A stretch of DNA of 64,000 nt from Cohnella cholangitidis (GCF_014107495.1 NZ_CP041969.1:1671001-1735000); one strand, 5' to 3'; shown: positions 7,422-17,145, numbered from the stretch's first letter. Notes: a model not told the origin generated them from the sequence alone. Made by a program: numbers and translations.

Positions 7422-8975
7422 CAGGCTGTCGAGAAAGTCTCGACAGCTTTTATTATGTCTAAATAGTTTAATACGACACCGCGTTAATTTGGTATAATAG
7501 ATTTAACTATACCGAACGGATGGTGTTTCCATGCTTCGTTCTAATCGCGATAAACAACAGAACTATGAATTTGTTTCCATCGAAGATCTTGTTCCCGCCG
7601 ATCACATGCTTCGAAAGATCGATAAATATATCGACTTCTCTTTCATCGATGATAAGGTACGCCCACTTTATTGCGAAGACAATGGTCGTCCCGCTGTTGA
7701 TCCGGTCGTACTCTTTAAGATGATTTTTCTGGGCTACTTCTATGGCATTCGGTCCGAACGGCAGTTGGAGCGAGAAATCCAGACTAATCTTGCTTATCGC
7801 TGGTTCCTCGGCCTCGGATTGACTGACCGCGTGCCGGATCATACGACGATTAGCTGGAATAGAAGAACACGGTTTAAGGATACAACTGTATTTCAAGATA
7901 TCTTTGATGAAATCGTCTTACAAGCGATCTCACACCGGATGGTCGGCGGAAGAGTCCTTATTTCCGACTCGACTCACATCAAGTCCAGCGCCAATAAACA
8001 TAAGTACACCAAAGAACAAGTACAGCAAAATACGAAGGCGTATGTGGACGAGCTGAACGCCGCTGTTGAAGCTGATCGGAAGGCGCATGGAAAAAAGCCC
8101 TGAAACCTAGAGAGGAGGTGAACGAAGACAAGGAAGTGAAGGTTAGTACCACCGATCCCGATAGCGGGTATATGGTTCGGGACGGCAAGCCGGAAGGCTT
8201 CTTTTATCTGGACCACCGCACGGTTGATATGAAGTACAATCTCATTACCGATGTCTTTGTCACGCCAGGTAACGTACATGATTCGATGCCCTATCTCGAA
8301 CGATTGGACCGTCAACGCGAAAGATTCGGTTTTCAGGTAGAAGCAGTAGCATTGGATTCAGGTTACCTCACAGCACCGATCTGTAAGGGGTTGGACACGC
8401 GGAAAATCTTTGGCGTTATTGCTCACCGCAGATTCCATCCTACACAAGGCCTGTACCACAAACATGAATTTAAGTATGATGACGAGCGAGATCTTTATAT
8501 TTGTCCGCAAAAGCAGGAGTTACCGTACAAAACGACAGACCGACATGGTTACCGACACTATGCTTCTGATCCGCAGCAATGCGCGTCATGTCCGATGTTA
8601 AACAAGTGTACCCGGTCACAGAACCGCCGAAAAGTCGTGACTCGGCACGTGTGGGAAGAGAGCAAAGAGCGCGTGCGACTTAACCGGCTGAGCAAGTCGG
8701 GCAAGAAGCTATACCGCAAACGAAAAGAAACGATTGAGCGAAGCTTTGCGGACGCCAAAGAGCTCCACGGGTTTCGCTATTGCCGTTTGCGAGGACTGCG
8801 AAATGTGACCGAGCAAGCGCTTATGACTGCTGCTGTACAGAATATGAAGAAGATTGCCCTCCATCTGGACAGGAGGGAAATGGGGTAATAATCTCCCCAG
8901 ATCCCCCTTCTTCCAGGCACCTAAATAAAAAAAGAAACCCAATGTCTAAAAAGACGTGGGTTTCTCGACGATCTG
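7422..8975 (+). mobile_element. IS1182-family insertion sequence, complete ends
   Basis: The element is 1,554 bp. The left end starts CAGGCTGTCGAGAAA. The right end read on the other strand starts CAGATCGTCGAGAAA, so the terminal inverted repeats match at 12 of 15 positions. Just inside the left end lies a 10-bp hairpin with a T run (GCTGTCGAGA 7425-7434, TCTCGACAGC 7438-7447, then TTTTATT), a terminator that would shield the transposase from outside transcription. Inside the right end is another hairpin (GAAACCCA 8934-8941 with TGGGTTTC 8957-8964). A TATAAT box at about 7492 precedes the transposase. A 30-bp target duplication flanks the element. Confidence 0.9.
7531..8888 (+). pseudogene. 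IS1182-family transposase, split in two frames
   Basis: The first frame (7531-8103, 190 residues) holds the N-terminal DUF772-type domain with FKMIFLGYFYGIRSERQLER and the first catalytic region (LISDSTHIKSSANK). The second frame (to 8888) holds [15 protein letters not shown], the VALDSGYL motif, a zinc-like cluster [10 protein letters not shown] and the final Glu region [17 protein letters not shown]. The frames join at 8091-8102, where GGA AAA AAG CCC TGA ends frame one. The A_AAA_AAG heptamer is in the correct phase for programmed -1 slippage into the second frame. Loss of one C from a CCCC run would give the same result. The product is either a frameshift-expressed transposase or a damaged one. 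Confidence 0.8.
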
Positions 8976-9005
8976 AGAGAGGCCGGGATATCTCCCGGCC
9001 TCTCT
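8976..9005. terminator. Right copy of the 30-bp palindrome; terminator of the xylosidase operon
   Basis: This is the same 13-bp stem as the left copy. It starts 14 bases beyond the stop of the leftward GH52 gene, so before the insertion it was presumably the end of that operon. The IS1182-type element has split off and duplicated the complete hairpin. Confidence 0.75.
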
Positions 9006-9018
9006 ACTATTCCAATCA

Positions 9019-11136
9019 TTATGAACGCTGCTCCTCCAGCCACAATATGCTCGTTACGCCGCGAGGATAATATTTGCTTCCCGTAATTTCGCCGGATAAG
9101 ATTTGATCGCTCCAACTCCACACGGACAGCGTCGGATGCGTCAGCCATTTCACGTGGGTAGCGTCCGCGCGAAGGTCGATCTCGTCTCTCGGCCACCCGA
9201 GGATGTGCCGCGCGACGAATTGGCACAGGTAAATTTTGCTTAGCCAGCTGTTATTGCTCGTAGAGGAAATCTTCCATCCTCCGTCTTCGAATAGACAGAT
9301 GCCTTCGCGAAGGACGTATGTCAAATGCCCCTTAAGCACGGATACATACCTTCCGAATCGACCGTCCTCCGAGAGCGCCTCGCGATTGCCTGTGAAATAA
9401 GGGAAGACAAGTCCTTCGATCGCCGGAATAATCTTCGAGTCGTTGCCCTCTCCGATAACGGCCGGAATGTAGCCGTCCTCCGTCGCATGGCTTGCGATCG
9501 TCTCGGCGCAACGCTCTGCCTGAAGACCCGCGTGCGCGGACAGTTCCGCCAACCCGTTATCCGCGAATATTTTCTCTAAAGCGACATAAGCAGCCCAACT
9601 TTTGCCCGCTAGGTAAATGTTATTGCGCGCTTGTCCCAGCGATACGTCCAAGCTGTCGTAAGTCGTGATCTCGGCGCCGCCCTTCACCCGCGTGCTGTCC
9701 AGCCCCATGATGCCGTTGCGCTTGGCTTCCTCGGGATGATCCCGATTCAGCATGCTGGCGAAGCAATCCGCAAATACGTTCAGGTTAGTCTTCACCCAAT
9801 CCGCGTCGCCTGTCTGTTCCGCGTACGTCGCGGCGCACAGAATCCAGTTGACGAGCTGCTCATGCGTCATATGGGAGAAACAGCCATCAAGTCCATAAAG
9901 CTCATACGAAGAAAACTCCGGTCTGGATACCGTATTCGCCACGCCCATATCATGCGTGAAGCTAATTCCCCCCGGGTACTCCTTGTCGTCTCCCGGGAAC
10001 CGGACGCGATCCTCGTACCGGAATCTCTTGACGAACATATCCAATTCGTTCTTCACGGTCCAAGGGTTCAGCTTCAACTCGTAGAACAACTGATCGACCG
10101 TCAAGTCGAACGTGTTCATCATCCTTTACTCGCCTTCGTTGACGATCCAGAACGGTTCACCCTCGTGGTCGAGCAATTGCGTCGAACCGTAATAGCTCCG
10201 GATGGCGTGCGCCATCATGAACCGCTGATCGTCGCTGAGGGAAGCGGATGCCAGCAGCGCGTTCTCAGCCTCCATGCGTGCCGTTAACCGTTCCCAGTTC
10301 GATAGGGCATAATTTCCGACCTGTTCGATATTCGAATAATATCGCGTGTAGTAATAAGATGCATCGATCCCCGCCGTCACGTAGCCTCCCCGATGGAAGC
10401 AAATCGCGAACCGGTACGTGCGCCGCTGGCCGGCCGGAACGTCCACGACGAGAGCGCCGACGGTACCGAGCCCGAACGTCCAATTTTCCTCGTGCTCGGA
10501 AGCGACGATATCCTCGATGCTGAAATGCATGGCCGAACGAACGTCTTCGTCGCGGCTAACGATAGAGGCGAATCGGCCTTGGCCGATCCCGGCTACTCCG
10601 GGCATCGTATCGTCGAGCCGCCGCATCGAGCTGTACGCATCGTTGCCTTGATAACCGAAGAAGGCCCGACGAGCTCGATCCGAAGAGGTATTGTCGACCG
10701 TCAGTTCAGCCAGCACCGCGGGAAGCAACGCTTCCTTCATCTCTTCATCCGAAGCGACTGCCGGGTCCGGAACGGAACAGACGGGCGAATAGATCGTGAA
10801 CTTCAGGTCGCCGGCCGACCAACAATCGGTCGTCAGCCGGAAATCGCGCCGCACGGCATCTCTCGCGAACGGAATAACGATCTGAGGCTTATCCGGATTC
10901 GGATCGGGATTCTCGATATCGTATCTCTTGCTCTCGTCGCCGTCGCGAACGGCATGGAATGGAAGCGAATCGTAACCGGAACCGTCGATCCGCTCCAGTC
11001 CGATATAGACGTTCTGCCTTGGAGAGCGGCCTTGTTCGAGATCCAGGCCGCCTCCCGCGCCGGGGAAACCCAATGTAAAGCTGGCGAATGCGCCGATCGG
11101 AGAATGATGCGCGTTGAAGTAATCGTTTCTTTTCAT
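9019..11136 (-). pseudogene. GH52 beta-xylosidase interrupted by an in-frame TAA
   Basis: The gene reads as one 705-codon frame, the exact size I recall for Geobacillus stearothermophilus XynB2, with a TAA at 10126-10128. Part one starts MKRNDYFNAHHSPIGAF and ends FWIVNEGE. After the TAA the frame continues RMMNTFDLTVDQLF to the normal C-terminus SKYYPRGVTSILWLEEQ. In homologues the stop codon position is Tyr (NEGEYRMMNTFD), so a TAT or TAC changed to TAA. The NEGE glutamate is the family nucleophile, and the acid/base Asp lies in TTYDSLDV after the stop, so neither half can work alone. The enzyme releases xylose from xylo-oligosaccharides in the cytoplasm. AAAGGAGA precedes the ATG at 11136. 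It is the last gene of the YesMN/ABC operon. Confidence 0.9.
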
Positions 11137-11165
11137 GTCTTTTCTCCTTTCTCGTATACTCCGGC

Positions 11166-12047
11166 TTACCCTTTAACGGAACCGGCGGCGATGCCTTCCA
11201 CGATCCGGTCGCTAAGGAACAGGAACGTAAGGAGGATCGGCAAGATGCTGATCATCAAAGTGGCGCCGATCGCGCCCCAATCGGTCGTGTATTGTCCGAT
11301 GAAGTTCTGCACGCCGACGGTAAGCGTCTTGTAGACGTCCGAGCTGATGAACGTATTCACGAAGATGAACTCGTTCCAGTTGTAGATCATATTGATGATC
11401 GCCGTAGTCGCGAGAACCGAGACGGTCATCGGGAATACGATGCGGAAATACATCCGGTTGACCGAACATCCGTCGATGACCGCCGCCTCTTCCACTTCCC
11501 GCGGCAACGCATAGTAGAATCCTAACAAGATCATGATCGTGATCGGCATGTTAAACGCGACGTAGGACAATATTAAAGCCAGCGGATGATCCGTAAGGCC
11601 GACATCGCTAAACAAGCTGAATAACGGAATTAGCGTCGAATGGACGGGAATCATCATCGCTACCATGAACAGGCCAAGCACGAGTTTGCTGCTTTTCCAT
11701 TTCATGCGGGTAATCGCGTAGGTAACCAAGCTGCCCAACACAACGGTCAACGCCGTGGCGACGAACGTGATCCACACGCTGTTTAAGAAATACACGTCGA
11801 TGTTTCCCGCGCTCCATACTTTCTCGTAGTTTTCCCAACGAGGATTCGTCGGGAGAGACAGCGGAGGAAGGTTAAACACTTCCTGATTGTTTTTAAGAGA
11901 GAAGAATAATAGCCAGATTAGCGGATAGAGTTGCAGCACGGCAACCGCGATCAACACGACGTATAGCAAGGTCATGCCCAGCTTGCGTCCGATCCCAGCC
12001 CCCGGGTTCGCTCCGGCCGGCAACCGTCCTGCGTCCGTAGTCGTCAT
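11166..12047 (-). CDS. Sugar ABC transporter permease (MalG/LacG type)
   Basis: 293 residues with six membrane helices. The cytoplasmic EAA loop EEAAVIDGCSVNRMYFRIVFP (about residues 190-210) contacts the ATPase. The ending IVEGIAAGSVKG is the usual MalG-type C-terminus. It pairs with the MalF-type permease just upstream (stop at 12061), and AAGGAGG is placed well before its ATG. No ATPase gene lies in the operon, so a shared MsmX-type ATPase encoded elsewhere probably energises it, as is usual for Gram-positive CUT1 systems. The neighbouring GH52 xylosidase points to xylo-oligosaccharides as substrate. Confidence 0.9.
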   Translation of the reverse strand: MTTTDAGRLPAGANPGAGIGRKLGMTLLYVVLIAVAVLQLYPLIWLLFFSLKNNQEVFNLPPLSLPTNPRWENYEKVWSAGNIDVYFLNSVWITFVATALTVVLGSLVTYAITRMKWKSSKLVLGLFMVAMMIPVHSTLIPLFSLFSDVGLTDHPLALILSYVAFNMPITIMILLGFYYALPREVEEAAVIDGCSVNRMYFRIVFPMTVSVLATTAIINMIYNWNEFIFVNTFISSDVYKTLTVGVQNFIGQYTTDWGAIGATLMISILPILLTFLFLSDRIVEGIAAGSVKG

Positions 12048-12060
12048 GAAGCGTTCCTCC

Positions 12061-12942
12061 TTATGAATATTGGATCGTATCTTTGGTGGCGGTGAGCTTG
12101 CGAATGACCCAAGTCGCGACTAGGCAGATGACGAGCAGGAAAAAACCGATCGCGCTTCCGTATCCGAAATCATAAGCGCGGAAAGCCTCATGATACATAT
12201 AGGAAGCCATGACCTCGCTCGAGCCGTTCGGTCCGCCATCCGTCATGACGAAGATCAGATCGAAATATTTCAGGGAACCGACAAGCGATAATACGATCGT
12301 CACCTTGAACACTTCCATAACGAGAGGAAGCTTGATTTTCCAAGCGATTTGCCATGAGCTGGCCCCGTCGATCTTGGCCGCTTCCTCCAAGGAAGACGGG
12401 ATGTTCTTCAACGCCGCGTAATAGATCAGAATATAGAAGCCCGCATACTGCCACAAGATCGGAACGAACAACGCATATAGAACGAGCGAAGGCTCCGCGA
12501 GCCATGCGGGTGGATTTTCGAAGCCAAGAGATTCCAGAACGCTGTTCAGGACACCGTTCGTCGGATGATAAATCTTAATCCACAGTTGGGCAATCGCAAC
12601 CGAAGACAACAACATCGGAATCAAATAAATTTTACGGAACAGATTAGCCCCTTTGATGCGGGCTGCCAATACCATCGCGACAACTAAGTACAGAATAAGG
12701 CTGAGCCCGGAAAACACCGCTAACAGTAAAGAGTGCCGCGCGCTATCCCAGAACGTCTTGTCCTTAAGCAATTCTTGATAATTATCGAGTCCGATGAATT
12801 TCATGGCGCCGATTCCGTTCCACTCATGCAATCCGTAGTATCCTGTCAACACGATCGGAATATATACGATGGCCAGAATGAGGAGCAAGGAAGGCAGAAC
12901 GTACAACGCGATCATTTTTTTGTTCGAAAGCACTTTATCCAA
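12061..12942 (-). CDS. Sugar ABC transporter permease (MalF/UgpA type)
   Basis: I place the start at a TTG at 12942 because AAGGGGG precedes it by 8 bases. The longer frame would begin at 12969 without a good ribosome site. The 293-residue protein starts MDKVLSNKKMIALYVLPSLLL and has six membrane helices and the EAA loop LEEAAKIDGASSWQIAWKIKLP. The sequence VYIPIVLTGYYGLHEWNGIG is a normal first periplasmic-side loop of CUT1 permeases. It lies 72 bases after the binding-protein gene, with a hairpin between them that probably lowers permease expression relative to the binding protein. Confidence 0.88.
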   Translation of the reverse strand: MDKVLSNKKMIALYVLPSLLLILAIVYIPIVLTGYYGLHEWNGIGAMKFIGLDNYQELLKDKTFWDSARHSLLLAVFSGLSLILYLVVAMVLAARIKGANLFRKIYLIPMLLSSVAIAQLWIKIYHPTNGVLNSVLESLGFENPPAWLAEPSLVLYALFVPILWQYAGFYILIYYAALKNIPSSLEEAAKIDGASSWQIAWKIKLPLVMEVFKVTIVLSLVGSLKYFDLIFVMTDGGPNGSSEVMASYMYHEAFRAYDFGYGSAIGFFLLVICLVATWVIRKLTATKDTIQYS

Positions 12943-12976
12943 GGCGGCCGCCCCCTTTCTTTCGGTCATTGTCGGG

Positions 12977-13013
12977 CAAAGACCTATCCGTCAATGAAGT
13001 GGATAGGTCTTTG
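12977..13013. terminator. Intergenic hairpin between binding protein and permease genes
   Basis: A 13-bp perfect stem: CAAAGACCTATCC (12977-12989) with GGATAGGTCTTTG (13001-13013). Its position inside the operon suggests partial termination or mRNA-end protection, which commonly raises binding-protein yield over permeases. Confidence 0.75.
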
Positions 13014-13040
13014 TACCCTTAGCGACGATTATCTCGACGA

Positions 13041-14371
13041 TTAGTTTCCTTTGGAGATCGCCGCGGTATGCTCTTCCGCGAATTTTTCGGGCGTTGCCGC
13101 CTTGCCGAATAGCGCTTGAATCATATTAAGGTGAGTTTCGGCCGCGTTCGCCTTCATTTGAACGTCCGCGAACAGGGTGATGCTGCTTGCTTTGTTCATC
13201 TCGTTGAACAGATCGATGTACAACTGAGGCAGTTGAAGCGTCGACGTGTCGACTTTGGTCGCCGGGATGACTCCCGCGCCGGTAACGGATTGCTCGCCCC
13301 ATTTGCTAACGAAATATTCTACGAACTTCTTAGCTTCCGCTTTGACCGTCGAGTTCTCGGAGACGAACAAGCCGACTCCCGGACCGCCTACCCAACTGTT
13401 AATGTCGCCTTTGCCGCCTTCTACCGTCGGGAATTTGAAGAAACCGACGCTGTCGCGGAATTCTTTCGGAATGTCTTCGTTCGTCGTGAAGTTCGGAAGC
13501 TCCCACGTTCCCATCATGTACATGGCTGCTTTGCCGTTCAGGAACTCGGACTTCGCTTCTTCGTTAGACAAGCCGTTGAAGCCTTTCACGAACGCGTTCG
13601 CGTCCACTAGCGCTTGAACCTCCGAAGCCGCTTTGGTCAGTCCTTCGTCGGAGAACGAGCCGGAGCCGTTGATTGCGTCTGCGAGAGTATCTTTGCCCGC
13701 GATGCGGTCCGCCAGGTACATATACCAGAGGGAGCCTGTCCAACGATCTTTGTTGCCGAGCGCGATCGCGCGACCCCGGCATCGGACAGCGCTTTCACGA
13801 CTTGCTTGAATTGATCGTAAGTTTGCGGGATTTCCAAGTTATTCTTCTCGAAAATAGCTTTGTTATAGTAAACCGGAGCGATGTTGAACTCTAGTGGAAG
13901 CGCATACGTTTTACCGTTAATCGCATAAGCTTCGGTTGTGCCGGAGACGAATTTGCCGTTAAGCTCGCCGCCGAGAAGATCGTCAACCGGCGTGAACAGG
14001 TTGCCTTCTACGTAAGGCTGCAAGAAGCCGGCTGCCCAAGTGACGCCTACGTCCGGCAATTGATTCGATGCTGAAAGCACTTTCAATTTATTCTTGTATT
14101 GTTCGTTATCGAGTACTTCCTGCTTGATCGTGACATTCGGATTCTCGTCTTGGTAAGCTTTAATGATTTGGTTAACGATTCTGTTCTGACCGGCGGATAC
14201 GCCTTCCGGCCACAAGTGCATGAAGTTAACCGTTACTTTTGCTCCGCCGGTTTCGGCGGAACCTTGGGATTCGGCAGCGCCTTCGTTGTTGCCTTCCTTG
14301 CCGCCGCAAGCAGCCAAGACTAATGTCAGGCTAAGCGTAAGCAGCATCGTGGTCCATTTTTTGTTGAACAC
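13041..14371 (-). pseudogene. Extracellular sugar-binding lipoprotein (CUT1 family), frameshifted
   Basis: A GTG start at 14371 follows GGGGATG. The N-terminus is a lipoprotein signal (LVLAACGGK). The first frame carries the family 1 solute-binding fold to KALSDAGVA and is then wrong (ARSRSATK). The correct continuation PIALGNKDRWTGSLWYMYLADRIAGKD lies in the neighbouring frame and runs to 13041. The break is at about 13765-13772. The minus strand reads GTCGCGCGATCGCG, and one extra C (GCGCCG) would restore the frame. The full product would be about 443 residues. It should bind xylo-oligosaccharides outside the membrane and hand them to the two permeases. As the sequence stands, the protein would be truncated. 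Confidence 0.88.
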
Positions 14372-14407
14372 GTTTACATCCCCTTTTTTAGTGAAAGTCC
14401 AGCGGCT

Positions 14408-14421
14408 TGTAACCGCTTTAA
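14408..14421. promoter_or_regulatory. Candidate cre (CcpA) site upstream of the xylo-oligosaccharide operon
   Basis: TGTAACCGCTTTAA matches the cre consensus TGWNANCGNTNWCA at all fixed positions except the penultimate C. It lies about 37 bases upstream of the binding-protein start, where CcpA would block transcription. It is also part of a short inverted repeat (AGCGG with CCGCT). Confidence 0.45.
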
Positions 14422-14483
14422 CGATATTCTACCACCGCCCGGACAGCACAATAAGGATACGGGGATTGGGACTAATACCACTT

Positions 14484-15272
14484 TTATTGGATCGTTTCTT
14501 CGGTATCCGCGACATTTTGCCTGTACTGGCCGGGGCTAACCGATTCTTGCGAACGAAACACCTTCACGAAATATTTAGCTGTCTGATAACCTACTTTTTC
14601 GGCGATTTCCGCTATGGGCATCCGCGTGCTTACCAACAGTTCTTTGGCTCGCTGAACCCTTCTTCTAGTCAAGTAATCGCTGAAAGTGAGACCGGTCTGC
14701 TCCTTGAACAAAACGCTGAAATAGCTGGCGTTCAAGTGCAGATGCTCCGCTACGTCTCGCAACGTGACAGGATCTTGGAGCCGCTCTTCCAAGTAGCGAA
14801 TCGTCTCGCGGACCGCGGGGCTATATCGCTCCTCGTGCTCTCCCGCTTCCAATAGCTTCGGGTCTACCAGCTTCTCCATCCGACCGATCCGATGCAAATC
14901 TCCTTCTCTTTTAAGCGCTTGCTCGACAGCCATAATCAGCTTATTCTTGTCCAGCGGCTTCAACAAATATTCGACGACTCCGAGTTGGAGCGCTTTCTGC
15001 GCGTAATCGAATTCCGGGTGGCCGGAAATGACGATGACGACGGGAGGATGGGCCATCCCGCTCAGCTTCTCGACCAGATCCAATCCGCCGATTTCCGGCA
15101 TGCGGATGTCCGTCACGAGCAAATTGGCTTCGTTCTTCTCCAACCAAGCCAATGCTTCGACTCCGCTGGACGCCGTCACGAATCGATGCCTCCCGGAAGA
15201 CCAAGCCTCCAGCGTTTTGCGAATGCCTTGCCTTGTTCTCGGTTCATCGTCCACGATCAATATCGTCTTCAT
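14484..15272 (-). CDS. AraC-type response regulator (YesN family)
   Basis: 262 residues. The receiver domain covers residues 1-120 with the acidic pair DDE near the start, the phospho-acceptor Asp in LLVTDIRMPEIGG and the Lys in YLLKPLDK. The C-terminal two-helix AraC domain (about 160-255) ends IAEKVGYQTAKYFVKVFRSQESVSPGQYRQ, the standard second helix-turn-helix. It is the partner of the YesM-type kinase directly upstream (3-base gap). Such pairs sense extracellular oligosaccharides and switch on the adjoining ABC transporter operon, here the xylo-oligosaccharide genes. Confidence 0.92.
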   Translation of the reverse strand: MKTILIVDDEPRTRQGIRKTLEAWSSGRHRFVTASSGVEALAWLEKNEANLLVTDIRMPEIGGLDLVEKLSGMAHPPVVIVISGHPEFDYAQKALQLGVVEYLLKPLDKNKLIMAVEQALKREGDLHRIGRMEKLVDPKLLEAGEHEERYSPAVRETIRYLEERLQDPVTLRDVAEHLHLNASYFSVLFKEQTGLTFSDYLTRRRVQRAKELLVSTRMPIAEIAEKVGYQTAKYFVKVFRSQESVSPGQYRQNVADTEETIQ

Positions 15273-15274
15273 GC

Positions 15275-17014
15275 CTAATGTCCTCCATACTCGCTAGGGA
15301 TTTCGAAGCTGAAGATAGCTCCTTCGCCTTTCGCGCTTCCGATTTCCAGACCGCTCGCCATCGATTCATAGTACAATTCGAGCCTCTGCTGCACGTTGGC
15401 AAGACCAACGCCCGATCCCTTCGAGGAAACCGACCGCCCTTCCGTCATCGCTTCGCGCAAATCATTCAGCGTCGGATCATCCATGCCGGGTCCATCGTCG
15501 ATGATGGATACGGTTGAGTATCCCGGCCGATCCGACGGTTCGACCCGAATGACGACCGTTCCGGGTCCGATCTTCTGCTCAATGCCGTGAAGTACCGCGT
15601 TCTCTACGAGAGGCTGGATGAGAAGCTTTGGAATCGGCACGCTCCGGCTGGCATCGTCCGCCTCGATTGTCCAAGTCAGACGATCGACCATTCGCATCTC
15701 CATGATCTGCAAATACCTCTCGGCATGGTCCAATTCGTCTCCGATCGTAACCCATTCATCCTCGTCCGGCCGGCTGATCACGTAACGGAATAAACCGGAC
15801 ATCGCGATGACGATATGCGCCAGCTCGTCCTCCCCTTTGTCCTCTAATGCCCAATAGAGCGCTTCCAGCGTATTAAACAAAAAGTGCGGATTAATCTGAG
15901 CCTGCAGCGCTTTAAGCTCCGTTCGGCTTTGGGTGATTTCTTTCTGGTAAACGACCTCGATCAGTTCGTTAAGATAATCGACCATCTGGTTATACGTATG
16001 ATTAAGCTCGTTGATTTCCATCGTCGCGGACGTTTTCGGATTCGGCTTAAGAGAGCCGAGACGGGCTCCGCGCATCGCCTTCATCAGATTCAGGATCGGT
16101 CGGGTGATCATCGTCGATAAAATAAAAGTCAGGATCAGGAACAGCAAACCGCCGGTAACTCCGGTAACGACGATGACCGTTCGAAGCACGGAAATGCCCT
16201 CCGTCGAATAATCGACGGGAGTCAGAATGGAGAGCGTCCACCCCGTAGATTCCGATCGCTGCCGGACGGCGATATATTGCTCTCCGTCGATCTCGATGGT
16301 ATCTTCTCCTCGGGCGAGCACCGCCTCCACATCGGAAGCGGGCGGAAAGCCTGAAGCGAGCGTCCGGCCCGCGCCGTCCTGCAGCACCATTAATTCCCGG
16401 GAATCGGCCGCCGAGTCGGTCAACTCGAAATAGCTTCTCTCGATCCGAACCATTAAATAACCCCCGTGCGAGAACGAACGGTCGATAATCCGGACGCTTC
16501 GAACCGCAACGACCGTATCCGAATCATTCGGATCAAGTCCGAACCAGACGAGACCGCCCTTCATATGGTCTACTCTGTTGATCCAATCGGCGGATATCCG
16601 ACTATTCAGACTGAAGTCGTCGAGTGGGAACAGTCGTCTGTAATCGGTCGTATAGAGCTCTAAAGAGCGAATGCCGTTCGCATAAGCCTGATAGTTGCCC
16701 GCGATATGCTGAATCGATTGGCGTTCTCCGAAGGTGGCCGGCTTGCCGTTCGACTCCTGAATGAGCAACCGCTGTACCGAACCGTTCGTCGCGATCTGCG
16801 CCGTAAGCGTATCGATCTGCCGCAGCAGCTCCTCCAGCTTACCCGTCGCTTGGATTGCGGTTTGCTGGATATGCCGTTCCGCGCTGTTGCGCAGTAAGAC
16901 GGACACCCTATCGTAAGTGAATACGCCGGCTAAGGCCAATACGATTATCATAACCAGCAGGAAACCGATAAAAATTTGATTGCGCAGCGTATTTAGGCGT
17001 CCAAGCTTGATCAA
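15275..17014 (-). CDS. Sensor histidine kinase (YesM family)
   Basis: I choose a TTG start at 17014, because GGAAGGTG at 17023-17030 sits 8 bases upstream. A longer frame to 17062 has no ribosome site. The protein (about 579 residues) starts MIKLGRLNTLRNQIFIGF. It has a membrane helix, an extracellular dCache-like region of about 240 residues, a second helix (VIVVTGVTGGLLFLILTF) and a HAMP segment. Next comes the His_kinase domain with the phospho-acceptor in LQAQINPHFLFNTLEAL. The ATPase domain has LIQPLVENAVLHG, DDGPGMD and GSGVGLANVQQRL. It works with the YesN-type regulator next to it. Confidence 0.92.
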   Translation of the reverse strand: MIKLGRLNTLRNQIFIGFLLVMIIVLALAGVFTYDRVSVLLRNSAERHIQQTAIQATGKLEELLRQIDTLTAQIATNGSVQRLLIQESNGKPATFGERQSIQHIAGNYQAYANGIRSLELYTTDYRRLFPLDDFSLNSRISADWINRVDHMKGGLVWFGLDPNDSDTVVAVRSVRIIDRSFSHGGYLMVRIERSYFELTDSAADSRELMVLQDGAGRTLASGFPPASDVEAVLARGEDTIEIDGEQYIAVRQRSESTGWTLSILTPVDYSTEGISVLRTVIVVTGVTGGLLFLILTFILSTMITRPILNLMKAMRGARLGSLKPNPKTSATMEINELNHTYNQMVDYLNELIEVVYQKEITQSRTELKALQAQINPHFLFNTLEALYWALEDKGEDELAHIVIAMSGLFRYVISRPDEDEWVTIGDELDHAERYLQIMEMRMVDRLTWTIEADDASRSVPIPKLLIQPLVENAVLHGIEQKIGPGTVVIRVEPSDRPGYSTVSIIDDGPGMDDPTLNDLREAMTEGRSVSSKGSGVGLANVQQRLELYYESMASGLEIGSAKGEGAIFSFEIPSEYGGH

Positions 17015-17106
17015 GTCGGCCACACCTTCCATCGGAGATAGAACGATATTACTGTAACACATTGGCGGGAACAGTAGAAACAGTCCCTGCCGGCAATGCG
17101 CTCATA

Positions 17107-17145
17107 CAAAAAAATCACCTCATCTTGTGAATGGGTGAATTTTTA
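17107..17145 (-). terminator. Terminator of the comFB gene
   Basis: On the minus strand, TCACCCAT (17131-17138) pairs with ATGAGGTGA (17115-17123), with one bulged base, and is followed by seven T residues. It lies 25-55 bases after the comFB stop. Confidence 0.6.

Noticed and set aside
10393..11334. A 313-codon plus-strand frame opposite the xylosidase.
   Set aside because: Antisense shadow of GH52. The minus-strand protein matches the family over its whole length.
13041..13721. The downstream half of the sugar-binding protein as an independent gene.
   Set aside because: It lacks a signal peptide and ribosome site and is the direct continuation of the upstream frame after a one-base shift.
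14220..14855. A plus-strand frame spanning the promoter of the binding protein and the YesN gene.
   Set aside because: It crosses two real minus-strand genes and has shadow-type composition.
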